Origin: Xylogone sp. PMI_703
Lineage: Eukaryota; Ascomycota; Leotiomycetes
Direction: 5' to 3'
DNA: 64,000 nucleotides
Assembly (NCBI GenBank): GCA_021399445.1
Contig: JAJTUQ010000013.1
Span: 124,001 to 188,000 of the forward strand
Shown here: piece after piece, positions 43,096 to 52,733 of the stretch
How the letters are laid out: the number at the start of each line of letters is the position of its first letter
Numbering within the stretch: position 1 is the first letter of the stretch
Program-made: the position numbers and the translations under genes
The notes under the pieces: generated by a model
What the model saw: the letters and a program-made list of their open reading frames with translations, nothing else
What the model was told of the DNA's origin: nothing
Database searches by the model: none

Positions 43096-43716
43096 ATGCT
43101 TAAGAGCACGAGTATCCCTAAAGAGGCAGATGTTGTTGTTGTCGGCGGTATGTAACATTTTCTTTGGATGATTGGTGCTTCACTGACTTCAAAAAACGCT
43201 CAATGACCATATTCCTCGCCTAAAGCTAATTTTGCCTCAATATAGGAGGGACCGCTGGCGTCTTGGTTGCCTCACGGCTTGCAAAAGCCGATCAAAAACT
43301 CTCTATAGTAGTACTCGAACATGGAATCAATACTAGAGATAACCCTACAATTGTCAATCCGGGTTATTACTTTTCACATCTCGCACCGAGTTCAAACACT
43401 GCGACTTTTTATACCTCGAAGCCATCAGACGAGCTTGGTGGAAGAGAGAGTATAGTTCCTACGGGAGGCTGTCTGGGTGGAGGAAGCTCCATCAATTTCA
43501 TGGTATACTTGCGTCCTCAGTCAATCGATTTTGATGACTGGGAAACGGAGGGCTGGAGTGGGAAGGATATGCTTCCTTTTTTGAAGGAGGTTAGACATTC
43601 CATACTTGCTCTTGTGTTCCTTAGCGCATTGAGTTAATGGAACGTAGTTTGAAAACTTTCAAGATCTAGATCCTGCAATTGATAAAGCAACCCATAGAAC
43701 TGGAAAAGGGAAGTAG
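43096..43716 (+). pseudogene. GMC oxidoreductase, N-terminal fragment
   Basis: Exons 43096-43147, 43246-43589 and 43648-43716; introns 98 and 58 bp. The N-terminus reads MLKSTSIPKEADVVVVGGGT AGVLVASRLA, the ADP-binding Rossmann motif, then VVLEHG, GGCLGGGSSINFMVYLRP, DFDDWETEGWSGKDMLPFLK and ENFQDLDPAIDKATHRTGK before a stop. The family is normally about 600-650 residues, so some 170 are left and the substrate domain with the catalytic His is gone. No homologous continuation is seen downstream, so it is truncated rather than merely interrupted. Alcohol/glucose oxidase family. Confidence 0.8.
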
Positions 43717-44387
43717 AAAAAAATCATAAGCTAAGATTTGCAAAGCCTCGAGTCGATACCGAATCGGAGTTGAATAGGTGCTGAGTTGCGACGCACCTCC
43801 AAGATCGTGGTTTGTAATTTCTAGAAATTGTGAGCTAAGTACTCAAACGGTAGTACCTTCATAATTTTGGGGATCTCAAGCGTCGAATTCCGCAACTCAT
43901 AGCTTTTGCCAGACTCGACATCGTATAACTAGCGATTAGACTCCGTACAGAACTAGTATTTGTCTTCAAATTCTCCCTCTTATAACCTGTAACCTTCAGT
44001 CCGTGAGATGTTCATAGTCTATGTGTGAGGCTAAATAGCAATCTATTTGCAGATGAAACACATTCTGGTAAGTTGCCTTTTCAAAAGTCACAACCGAAAG
44101 ATAGCAAAAAGACTAGGACTTCATTCATTAATCATTACTTAAGTTAGTCACTTGTTATATAATGGTATAAGTGGGAAGAAAGAAGGGGTTTTTACGTTGG
44201 AGAAATGCTTAACGTCAGGATAGTTTAAAGCAATCAAAGCAAATAATAAAGAAGAGGAACAATATAAGCAATTCAAGATGGGTTTATAAGATATGGGTTA
44301 AAATACTGCTTCTGCGTGCACCTACAGACTAGTCTCCTAGCAACCTCTCTAGCTTTGGTTCCTCTATATTGGATGCTCAAAGAGTTA
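43717..44387. other. Intergenic stretch, no gene seen
   Basis: Lies between the broken GMC gene and the velvet gene. No further GMC exons, repeats or RNA genes recognised. Confidence 0.4.
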
Positions 44388-44923
44388 TTAATCATCCTCC
44401 TGGATAATTCTCAGCCAGGTCTGCTCACCTGGAGCTACATATCTCCTTGTTAGACTATTCGTCTCCAAGAACATATGGCTAACTCACTAGGGTCAAAAAC
44501 ATCCACTCTGCCGTAGCTGACTGCAACAGTCCGACTGTCAACGGAGCTTATGTACTCATAAACACCACCATCCGTTCTTTGAGCGAGAGAGACCCTAATA
44601 ATGTACCGTCCAGGCGTACTGACGATCAGATAGGGGAAGTGAATATATGCCACATCTCGCTGGCTCTCTGTTGTGATATTGAGTGCATCTTCTCCTAAGG
44701 GGTGTGGAGAATCGCTGAAGTTTCCTTCCTGCGGGTAATATGCTCTGCCGGAACTCTCGTCTATAATGGTGACTACCGCAATTATCTGCGACAGTTTATT
44801 TATTACGCATGAGCTGCTGCTGTCACTCAGGATGCCAATCAGGGGAGGCCAAAGTCTAACGCCTACATAGGAATTGGATGAAGGCTGCACTACCAGCCGT
44901 AGAGCCATCTGCCCAGTTGGCAT
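44388..44923 (-). CDS. Small velvet-domain protein, 160 aa
   Basis: Exons (minus) 44923-44488 and 44434-44388; the 53-bp intron has GTGAGT, a consensus CTAAC branch and TAG. Without splicing the frame ends at IV-stop; with it the end is DVFDPTPGEQTWLRIIQEDD. Velvet marks: LRLVVQPSSNSYVGVRLWPP at the start, NITTESQRDVAYIHFPYLIV, then TPGRYIIRVSLAQR and SSVDSRTVAVSYG (the PDLSIR-TGRYRLRF-type core). Velvet proteins (VeA, VelB, VosA, VelC) are nuclear regulators of development and secondary metabolism with an NF-kB-like DNA-binding fold. This one is essentially a lone, divergent domain, much shorter than the four standard members. DNA binding or dimerisation is inferred only. Confidence 0.68.
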
Positions 44924-46027
44924 GGTTTTCCCTTGCGGTCAAGACGGCGTCTCTGTATTAGTCAGGTATTCTCAGTAGACAGGAGTACTATGCGCGTGCC
45001 TCCCCTTTAGTGCTCGGTCTGCTGAGGACCGCCTGCTAGATGCTTTCTGAGTAGACAAAAATTGCGCAATTATATATCGGCTATATATTGGAAAAGTAAA
45101 TCTAGGCAGCATATTTTAGCAAAATTATTAGTATAAATATTTGGATTATATAACTGACAATAACCATAGTTACTTGGATTAATAGATAATATTGTTCGTG
45201 TTCCCTAGATTATAATATGACTATATTGTTTAAACATCTCAAGGCGCTTCCTTGGAACTGGGCTTTGAATTTTGGGGCCTGCTCAATACATGTATAAGTA
45301 AGAACCCACAGTATGGAGTTACCGTTGCTGGCTTGCGGTTCCCCGCACGAGAGCTCCACGTATAAGGGAACGCAGTCCCCCACCGTAACACTTACATTCG
45401 AGAGATAGAACCCTTTCTTTTAGAGCTCCGTTGGAACTATTGTCAACATTTCTTAGGCCTGTTCTGCTATGACGATTAGAGGCAAGCCGAAAGAATGCAG
45501 CTTCATTCCTACAGATTCTGGAAGTGCACCAATAGGAATCGGCCCCAACGTCACCCAGTATCAGTTCTACGCTTCCATATATCTACATCACATGCGTCAC
45601 GCATCATTGATACATAGACATGTCATCAGCTGACTCATATTACATACCATTGTTAAGCAAAAAGAAACGCACAATGTGGTGAGCAGGAGCCGGTGAACTC
45701 TATAGCTTCATTTTCCGCTTGCAGCTATGTAACAAGGATATGTAGCAAAGACAAGGTTACTCTGTAATAAGTTAGCTAGGTTTCACCTCTTAATACGTTG
45801 TGCTTATGATTCTCATCTTGGCACAACGTAATCATCTCGCTTGCGCGGCCTCCTTAACTCACATACCCTCGCAGTTAAGGGAAGTAAGTGCGCTTGCCAA
45901 GCAATTGCGTCACAACCGTATTTGATCTTAATTAATTCTTTTAAAGATTAACGCTAGGTCCCAGCACACCAGCGCACCCAGTCTACTGGCGCGCTTCCTT
46001 GTCAAATTGTATCAGCCCACCACCTTT
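44924..46027. other. 1.1-kb intergenic stretch
   Basis: AT-rich in its first 300 bp. No ORF or repeat recognised. It leads into the shared repeat and truncated Tc1 copy. Confidence 0.4.
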
Positions 46028-46093
46028 TACTGTAATTTGGTTGCAAGAGTTTTGGGACCAGGATAGTTAGCCGTCACCGCCTTTAAATGAGTA
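46028..46093 (+). repeat. Shared repeat carrying the Tc1 target site
   Basis: ctgtaatttggttgcaagag through gttagccgtcac...aaatgagTA matches 26578-26637. The Tc1-like copy begins directly after TA at 46092-46093, so this is the filled version of the site. Confidence 0.6.
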
Positions 46094-46670
46094 CATAAGG
46101 ATTTTAAGGAATGAATCGGCCACCCCATGCAAGGCGGTCAAGCCAATATACTGCCGCTTTTCTCAACATTCATTGTTTACTTTTCCCTTCCTCCATATTT
46201 ACATACAATTTAATGGCTTCGGATACTCCTACTCGTGTGCGATTCAAAACTAAGATTCAAGATGACTATTCCGAACGTCATGCAGCTCAAATATTAGGCA
46301 TTCCTTATGGTAATCAACAGGGCGACCGCGTTCTATTCCTGACAGTACAGTTCTTGCAATTATTCACTGGTTTACTGGCCATTTTGATCGACGTCAAGCT
46401 TCAATCAGACAAATCAAGAAGGAATTCAATTTAAGGGCTTCTCGACCTACCATTTTTAAAGCCCTTGCACGCTTTGAATATCGTCACCATGTTCCTGATA
46501 TAAGCCTGGAACTTCTGCAAAAAACAGGCTATTACGATGGACCTTTTGCATTGCAAACTGGGATAGGCCATTATGGTACTGGAGGAATGGTATATACACG
46601 TGAAACCTTTACACGAACAGATATACTTAGACGTCAACGAATATTCAGAGCAGAAAAGTAAAAGAAAAAA
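46094..46670 (+). mobile_element. Tc1/mariner-type transposon, copy 2, truncated and deleted
   Basis: Starts CATAAGGATTTTAAGGAATG like copy 1, and follows it through the leader and first transposase codons (MASDTPTRVRFKTK at 46213). About 40 bp are deleted after ILGIPY. Homology continues in shifted frames (GLFAILIDVKLQ-type regions, ETFTRTDILRRQR) and stops near 46670 within gaaaaaagcgg. The right half and right TIR are absent. It preserves the ATG that copy 1 has lost. Confidence 0.85.
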
Positions 46671-47142
46671 GCGGTATTGTGCTGACAACCCCATTCAGCA
46701 GGTAACAGCGCGCTAGCACAGCCTTGCCGAATGCAGTACTGTGGTACAGTCAGCATCCCTGTGCCGCTCATGCTGTCGTTCCCATCCAGTCGCGGGCCTG
46801 ACACATTCATCCGGTGGACCTGGACCCCGTGAGTGAGTGCCGGACTGTCCGTGCGTTCCAGTCTGTGCACACATCCCTGCCCAGGAAGATTCGAACGTCT
46901 TAGTGCTTTCGTAGCTAAGTGCAACAAAAGTTGTAACAGAGAGACAAAAAGTATGAAGATATATACACATGATATGATTATTCTATATGGAGTACGAGAC
47001 GCCGGCGGAGCAGATATTGTCAGTGGTGTCTAGGTGTCAAACCAAAAATTCTCAGGTGTAATCTTACAAGGTCTTGTACGCTGTTTAACATACATAGTAC
47101 AGCGTCTTATCCTAACAACGGCCCAAATTCCACCCGTGCATG
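46671..47142. other. Intergenic stretch, no gene seen
   Basis: Unrelated to the Tc1 copy that ends at its left border. Short overlapping ORFs only. Confidence 0.4.
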
Positions 47143-47859
47143 CTAATTGATCAATGGCATACCATCAAAGATTTGAATGAAATCGTTTACACATTTACTC
47201 CAGTCCTCAAGATGCCCTAGCCTCCTGCTAATCCCCCCGGAAGGTTCATAGTTCACGTAGTGATCCTTCCCCTTGACCAGCAGTGGCCCCTCGCACGTCA
47301 GTGCAGGGGTGACGAAGTTCATCACGATGTCTTCGCAGTTGAAGGCATTGTCAACATATGTTCGAAGCGTGGTCATGCGCGGGTCCATATCGCCCGAGTA
47401 GTAGTCCATGAATGCAATGTCTATGAATGCTAGGTTTGTGAGGATCATGGAGTACTGCTTCTGCTTTTCACAGAAATCATAATTGTATCCGCCAGTTTTG
47501 GTATCCAAAGTGGAACAACGGCTCAGAGCGCCCGTCAAGCGCCTGCGGCCGAATTTCCGCCATGTCTGGAACACAAACTCGAGATCCAAAGGTTTATAGT
47601 ATACGTCGTCATCTGAGAGAAGAATGCCTCGTGTGTGGTATGGCATGTCTGGGTCTAGGCGTAACTTTTCGTTCAAGCTATTGCGCGGGGAGACTCGATA
47701 TTTAACAAGCACTCTATCCTTTGAGACGTAATCCCCTGGTGCTGCCTCCTCAACGTTGTTCCAGATAACGACGATTTCAAATAATGATGATATTTCCTCT
47801 TCCAGAAGAACCTGCAATGTGCTTTCGAGTTCCTTTGGTCGCTTGTAGGTAGATATCAT
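47143..47859 (-). CDS. GT64 (exostosin C-terminal type) glycosyltransferase, 238 aa or more
   Basis: Begins MISTYKRPKELESTLQVLL, with IVVIWNNVEEAAPGD, NSLNEKL, the metal-binding LLSDDDVYY (DXD-type), LEFVFQTWRKFGRRRLTGAL, YSMILTNLAFI, VDNAFNCEDIVMNFVTP and GISRRLGHLEDWSKCVN. This is the full GT64 catalytic core. These enzymes use UDP-HexNAc or related donors in the ER/Golgi. The usual N-terminal anchor is missing from this frame; an upstream exon is likely (RCSRI reads in frame just before the ATG) but I could not place its splice sites. Neighbour of the O-fucosyltransferase-like pseudogene. Confidence 0.75.
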   Translation of the reverse strand: MISTYKRPKELESTLQVLLEEEISSLFEIVVIWNNVEEAAPGDYVSKDRVLVKYRVSPRNSLNEKLRLDPDMPYHTRGILLSDDDVYYKPLDLEFVFQTWRKFGRRRLTGALSRCSTLDTKTGGYNYDFCEKQKQYSMILTNLAFIDIAFMDYYSGDMDPRMTTLRTYVDNAFNCEDIVMNFVTPALTCEGPLLVKGKDHYVNYEPSGGISRRLGHLEDWSKCVNDFIQIFDGMPLIN

Positions 47860-48618
47860 TATCCTAGAGCATCGATGCCTCCATCAGTACAACACTGCAT
47901 CAAAAAAGGGTGGTTATTAACTAAAGTGAAATTCTCCTCGAGCAAATCTCCAAATTTCGAGTCTGCAGATCGCACGAATTGGTGTCGCTAATTGAGCATA
48001 CTCCATGTTCTGGCAAGACTAAAGCTTTTGCACCCATGTTTCTGCCGTAGAAATCGCATCATGTTACACTGACAGATTCGTCTCTGATCTGGAAGGATTA
48101 AGATAGAAAAAACCAAGTATAAACCAAAAAAAGAACACTATTGCTATTACTCTCTAATTCTGGAGCGTTTTCGTAACTGCCATCATTGAAATTGATGTGA
48201 AGCAAAGGGGGAATTTACTGATTCGCGAGAGAATATTACTTCTTGTTAGGTTAACTTTGGCCCTAGATTATCATGCCTGAATTAGAGTTAATAAGAAAGC
48301 ATACATCAAAAGTAGTAGGGCTTATCTGACGGGGAATGGGCTTATGCATTTGTTTCAAGGGAGGCTAGGAAGCTTACAGTATTAGTATAGATCACATGTG
48401 ATTTGACCACCTCGTCCCATTTCCGACTTCGTTCTACTCAAATTCATTCTTCAGTATTTCAATACCATATCGCTTTTCTTACTATGGCCAGCCTTTTATC
48501 GCAGATTATTCATACTTGCAAGAATTCTTCTATTTGCCATTTGAGAATAGGTCATCTATCGTCTGGATATTTTCCTGACTTGTTTTGCGTCAATCCTAAT
48601 GACTACGGCCACAATAAA
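47860..48618. other. Region between GT64 gene and pseudogene
   Basis: Divergent upstream regions. It probably hides the 5' exon of the GT64 gene on the minus strand (an ATG-initiated 24-codon frame starting MMRFLRQKHG is one candidate), not proven. Confidence 0.35.
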
Positions 48619-49699
48619 TATGTTTGATTTCGTACCTGGAAAATCCGAAGCTATCAGTAAGGTCTGCCAAGCAACGAAATGGAACCAAAACCTGGTTTTT
48701 ACATATGACAAGTTCTTTAAAGAAGTAAGGAATATCAGAAATTCTGTACTTTATTGTGTCTGATATACAATTTCTGCAAACGCGGCTCTTGTTATCCCGA
48801 ATATCTATCTTCGAAATGAGTCGGATATCTCGCAGATAAAAGGCGAGCTTACAACTGATTCCTCGTACATGTTCGACACACAACATTTCATTGATTCCCT
48901 CCACCTCTCCTGTCCTTCACTTCGAATATAAAACACAGAATCCGATATTCCTAATCGCACGGCTTTAGAAGCTATAACACTACTTCCGGAAAACATAGTT
49001 GAGGGCAATATCCCATTAACAGGCCTTGTGCACCCCGAACAATGGCGAGAGACATTCAACAAATGGCTTGAAGAACATAAAAGAGAAACAGCCGGCCCAA
49101 CGATCGTAGTGCTCGGTCGCTCATACCTGACGTATCCCATTTACTCAGATGGCGAATCCTTTGCCTTGCGATTCGGAAATATCCTCAAAATCCGCTCCTA
49201 CGTTCGCCGTCTTGCGACTTCCGCGCTACGAAAAATGGCGGAGATATACCACCTGAAACTCGATTTCTCGAAGCCAATTCTGCCCCATGCGTTTTTCGGT
49301 GTCCATCTACGAACAGAGAAAGACGCAGTCATAGCCTGGTCCACGGTCTGGAAATACAGACGATATGAGCCACAATCCAGACATTACCTCTCCCAAGCTC
49401 CCCGTTCAACAACCTCCATAATATACGTGGCATCGGCAGATCCGGGTGAAGTCGACAAATTCTCCCGTGATGCAAAGGAGATTAACATGACAGTTACAAC
49501 GAAATTGGCGTTATTGCAAGGGCAAGAGAAGGAAGAGTTATTGAGACTAGCATGGGATCAATAAGCGCTTATAGATTTCCTGATTCTCCAAAAAGGAACA
49601 GACTTCACTGGGATAGGCTATAGTAACTTTTCGCAGAACATTGCATTAAGAAGACGAGTTCATGCAAAAAAGAAAGAAAAGATTAAGACAACGGGTTAG
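48619..49699 (+). pseudogene. O-fucosyltransferase-like glycosyltransferase with three nonsense codons
   Basis: One continuous frame of 360 codons: ATKWNQNLVFTYDKFFKE, NSVLYCV, stop TGA 48761-48763, VIPNIYLRNESDISQIKGEL, stop TAA 48929-48931, ENIVEGNIPLTGLVHPEQWR, FFGVHLRTEKDAVIAW, SRHYLSQAP, LRLAWDQ, stop TAA 49562-49564, then ALIDFLILQKGTDF to the natural TAG at 49697-49699. No frameshift at all. The third stop falls where the family has a second Gln (CAA), so a CpA-to-TpA change explains it. The first stop replaces what the paralogue has as Arg. N-terminal anchor not found. Paralogue of 33487-34781. Confidence 0.78.
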
Positions 49700-51340
49700 A
49701 AAGATAATAATGACTTATTAGTTAATAATATTAGTAAGTATAAACAGAGCATCAATTTTGCTCGTTATATTATCCTTGAAACACTAAATTCATGATTATA
49801 TACTCCTAAAATATCTAAAATAAGCGTTATCTGTCGATTCCCTTTCTCGAACTAATATTTATTAAGCAAATACTAACTCCCTTGTTATACAGTATTGTTA
49901 AAGGATAAGTTTAGTTACATCTATGGGATTAAAAGGCCTGAATATAAGGCTTGTCTTTGGCTGTAAAAGTGAGTAATTTTGGAGGATTTGGCTTTTAGTG
50001 CACTTGTTGGCTTTCCTTATTATGGTCGATATTGCATAAATTAGCAAAGCTACCAAGAGCTGGAATAAGTTTGATTTCCAATTCAAGATTCCTTTTCAGT
50101 TTTCAGAGACTATAGAATTGAACACAAACTTAAGGCTATTATTGCCGATGATGTCAATCAAAAGAAAGTAAATAAATCCTTCAGTTTTATATCATACTGT
50201 CCATCAGATGAATTCAGGATATTATTTCTATGAACTATAAAATAATGTGTGTGAGGAAAAGAACCAAGCTCAACACAAAGGATTTACCGTTTAAGGAGAG
50301 TTGTGAGATAATCCCTGTAAATACTTGTCTTTTCATTGTCTATGGACTATTAACAAAGAGTGCTTTGGCTCTCTCGCACTCAGCACTAGTCATGTTTGAG
50401 GTAAAAAAATGTATATACGATACTTTAAACATAACATTTAGTCTAATTCCTATTTAGCATAAAGTACATTTTCCTCTATAATATCACTATTCTAAGTTAA
50501 ATTTACAATATTAATTTGAACTTGATTAATTGAATAATAACTCCGACAATATTGGCCACTTTAGTATTTCGTATAATAAAGGCTACTAGAGGACTTGAAA
50601 TAATCTAAGTAAATTTTCACGTTATACATTGTCCGTAAATCTAATACAGAACCCCTTTATTTCAAGTGTACAATGTTTAGGATTTGTAGAAATAATGACT
50701 GTTATAGCTTTTAAGACAGATAAAGGAATAATAACAAGATTTGTTGGTACAAGTAATGAGATTCTTCGTGTATGTACATTAAAGAGATGAAACTACATTT
50801 GTTAAAAACTAAAATTTAAGAGAGAAAGAATAAATGCATTACTGTTGTTGTAGAAGTATTACTCTAACGATAGCTGGGTTTGAATAAAATGGTAAAAGAA
50901 AAAGATAAATGATGGAAACTAATGAAAAGAACTAGATTTCCTAGCTGATAAAACTATTGGAAGACAGCTATCAGTGCCATCAACGGGGTATCACCAGATG
51001 ACCGTATACTATACATTACATTATATAATAATAGAAGAAACAAAGCTGCTCAGACCAGGGATAAGTATTATAAAACAAATAACTACTTCAGATTTTTGTT
51101 ATTCTTATTTAACTCAAATGTATATTTCTTTTTCCAGTTTTACATCTATGTATGTACATGTCACCAACATCAAAAATATAAACCTCTCGACGATAAAGAG
51201 GTCTTTGATTTGCTTTTCGTATGAAATAAAGAAAATGTCTTTATGGTTTATCAATGTATATCCAGTTAAAAACAAGTTTTCACCGAAAGAAATCCAAACC
51301 CTAGCTCATCAGGATAGAATACTAATTTATTATATATAGC
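49700..51340. other. AT-rich stretch without a gene
   Basis: About 1.6 kb of AT-rich sequence, ORFs small and low-complexity. No repeat recognised. Confidence 0.4.
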
Positions 51341-51688
51341 TCACGGACTTTCGTTACAATGTCCGTCTTCATATACTATGATTATATCTTTCATTAGGCT
51401 ACTAATTTGACAAATCACTAGATAAATCAACTTACCGCATATTCCAGACAGCATTAAGCCAAGTTTGACCACAGTAATAACGTTGGATCCTACATAAGGT
51501 TGGACGCTCACACACAAATTAACTTTAGCGGATATTGTTGTGAAGGGAGGCTTATTAATTTCAACATCTTTATCTAAAAAGTCGAAATTCAGGTAGATGC
51601 CGATGTCTGATGTTCCAGACATAGATGTTTGAAGGTGATATGCGCTGGTTGATACTAACAAGCAAGATAAAATGATTCTGGAAGCCAT
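51341..51688 (-). CDS. Candidate small secreted protein, unknown
   Basis: Starts MASRIILSCLLVSTSAYHLQ, a good signal peptide, then a mostly cysteine-poor body (IGIYLNFDFLDKDVEINKPP, VNLCVSVQPYVG). A consensus 5' splice site GTAAGT lies at 51435 (minus), after SGICG, so the listed C-terminus is probably intron; I could not choose the acceptor. No family recognised. May be a chance ORF. Confidence 0.3.
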   Translation of the reverse strand: MASRIILSCLLVSTSAYHLQTSMSGTSDIGIYLNFDFLDKDVEINKPPFTTISAKVNLCVSVQPYVGSNVITVVKLGLMLSGICGKLIYLVICQISSLMKDIIIVYEDGHCNESP

Positions 51689-52731
51689 AACCTTAGATTA
51701 ACAGTCACCCCGAAGAAACCATAACAAGTAGTCGAGCACCAGAAGGTCATACGGCAGGAGAAATGATACGTCTTCAGTTTGCAACCAAGAATCTTAAGTT
51801 GAAATCATGGGCCATAATAAGCTGACAAAGCTCAGTCTACAATGTATAAACTTGCAGCAACAGTGAGCGTACACCGTTACTTAACGAAAGATATCTCATA
51901 TTAGGTAAGGTTTGCAGCATAAGGTGGGATTCCATTTAGGAGAGCACTGGAATATCTTATTGTGTTCGAGATCTCAACATGACTTGAGCTAATTATGAAC
52001 GGGTAGTGGTCGGGAAGTCTCGAGGCATGATTGTCAAAGCGCCACAGCACGCGTGATGAACCAATTAAGTAGTTGCACACGCTAGAGTTCGTGCCATAAC
52101 GCCACATTAATAAGCTTACTAAGATTCGCTGTTAGTTTCTAAGGAAAGTGCTGATGAGAATTTTAATTACTGTAAATCATACCTCACTAGAGAATATCAG
52201 AGTTCCGTTGAGAGTGTCAAAAAGTTTCACATTATAGCGTTTTGGAGATAAAGTAATATGTACTTATAAAGGCAGGTCGTATTGTCGTAGCATTATAACG
52301 AGGGCTAGGATTTAATGGTGTGAATTGCGGTACGGATGAGCGAAATATGTTACATAGACGGGGTCAAAGTGTAATATAAAGCGCATATACCTTCTGATTT
52401 CAGATTTCTGGAATGATTAGTTATCGCCTTATAACAGGGACCTGAAACAGTGTATTATATTGTGCGATCGTAGTTCATTGTCAGTAACGCATCGTATAGA
52501 CGTTATGGATAACATAGTTGTTTCAACTACTTACGGGTCTTAATGGCCCATACGACTATCAAAAAAGTAGTCAAAATTGAACAAAACATTAGAAACCATC
52601 CACAAAACACATAAGCGACCGTATAATGTTTGCGACAATTTGGAATCTTGGAAATATTGTGGCGATCATAAACTCAATTGAGTCGGCGTCAAGAGGGTTT
52701 AAAGGTTATGTCCCAGCGGTTGAATTGGACT
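51689..52731. other. Intergenic stretch, no gene seen
   Basis: About 1 kb of AT-rich sequence left of the pogo-like element. No structure recognised. Confidence 0.4.
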
Positions 52732-52733
52732 TA

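Noticed and set aside
44450..44487. Unspliced C-terminus of the velvet gene (...SWRRIV)
   Set aside because: A consensus GTGAGT...CTAAC...TAG intron removes this and restores a longer ending.
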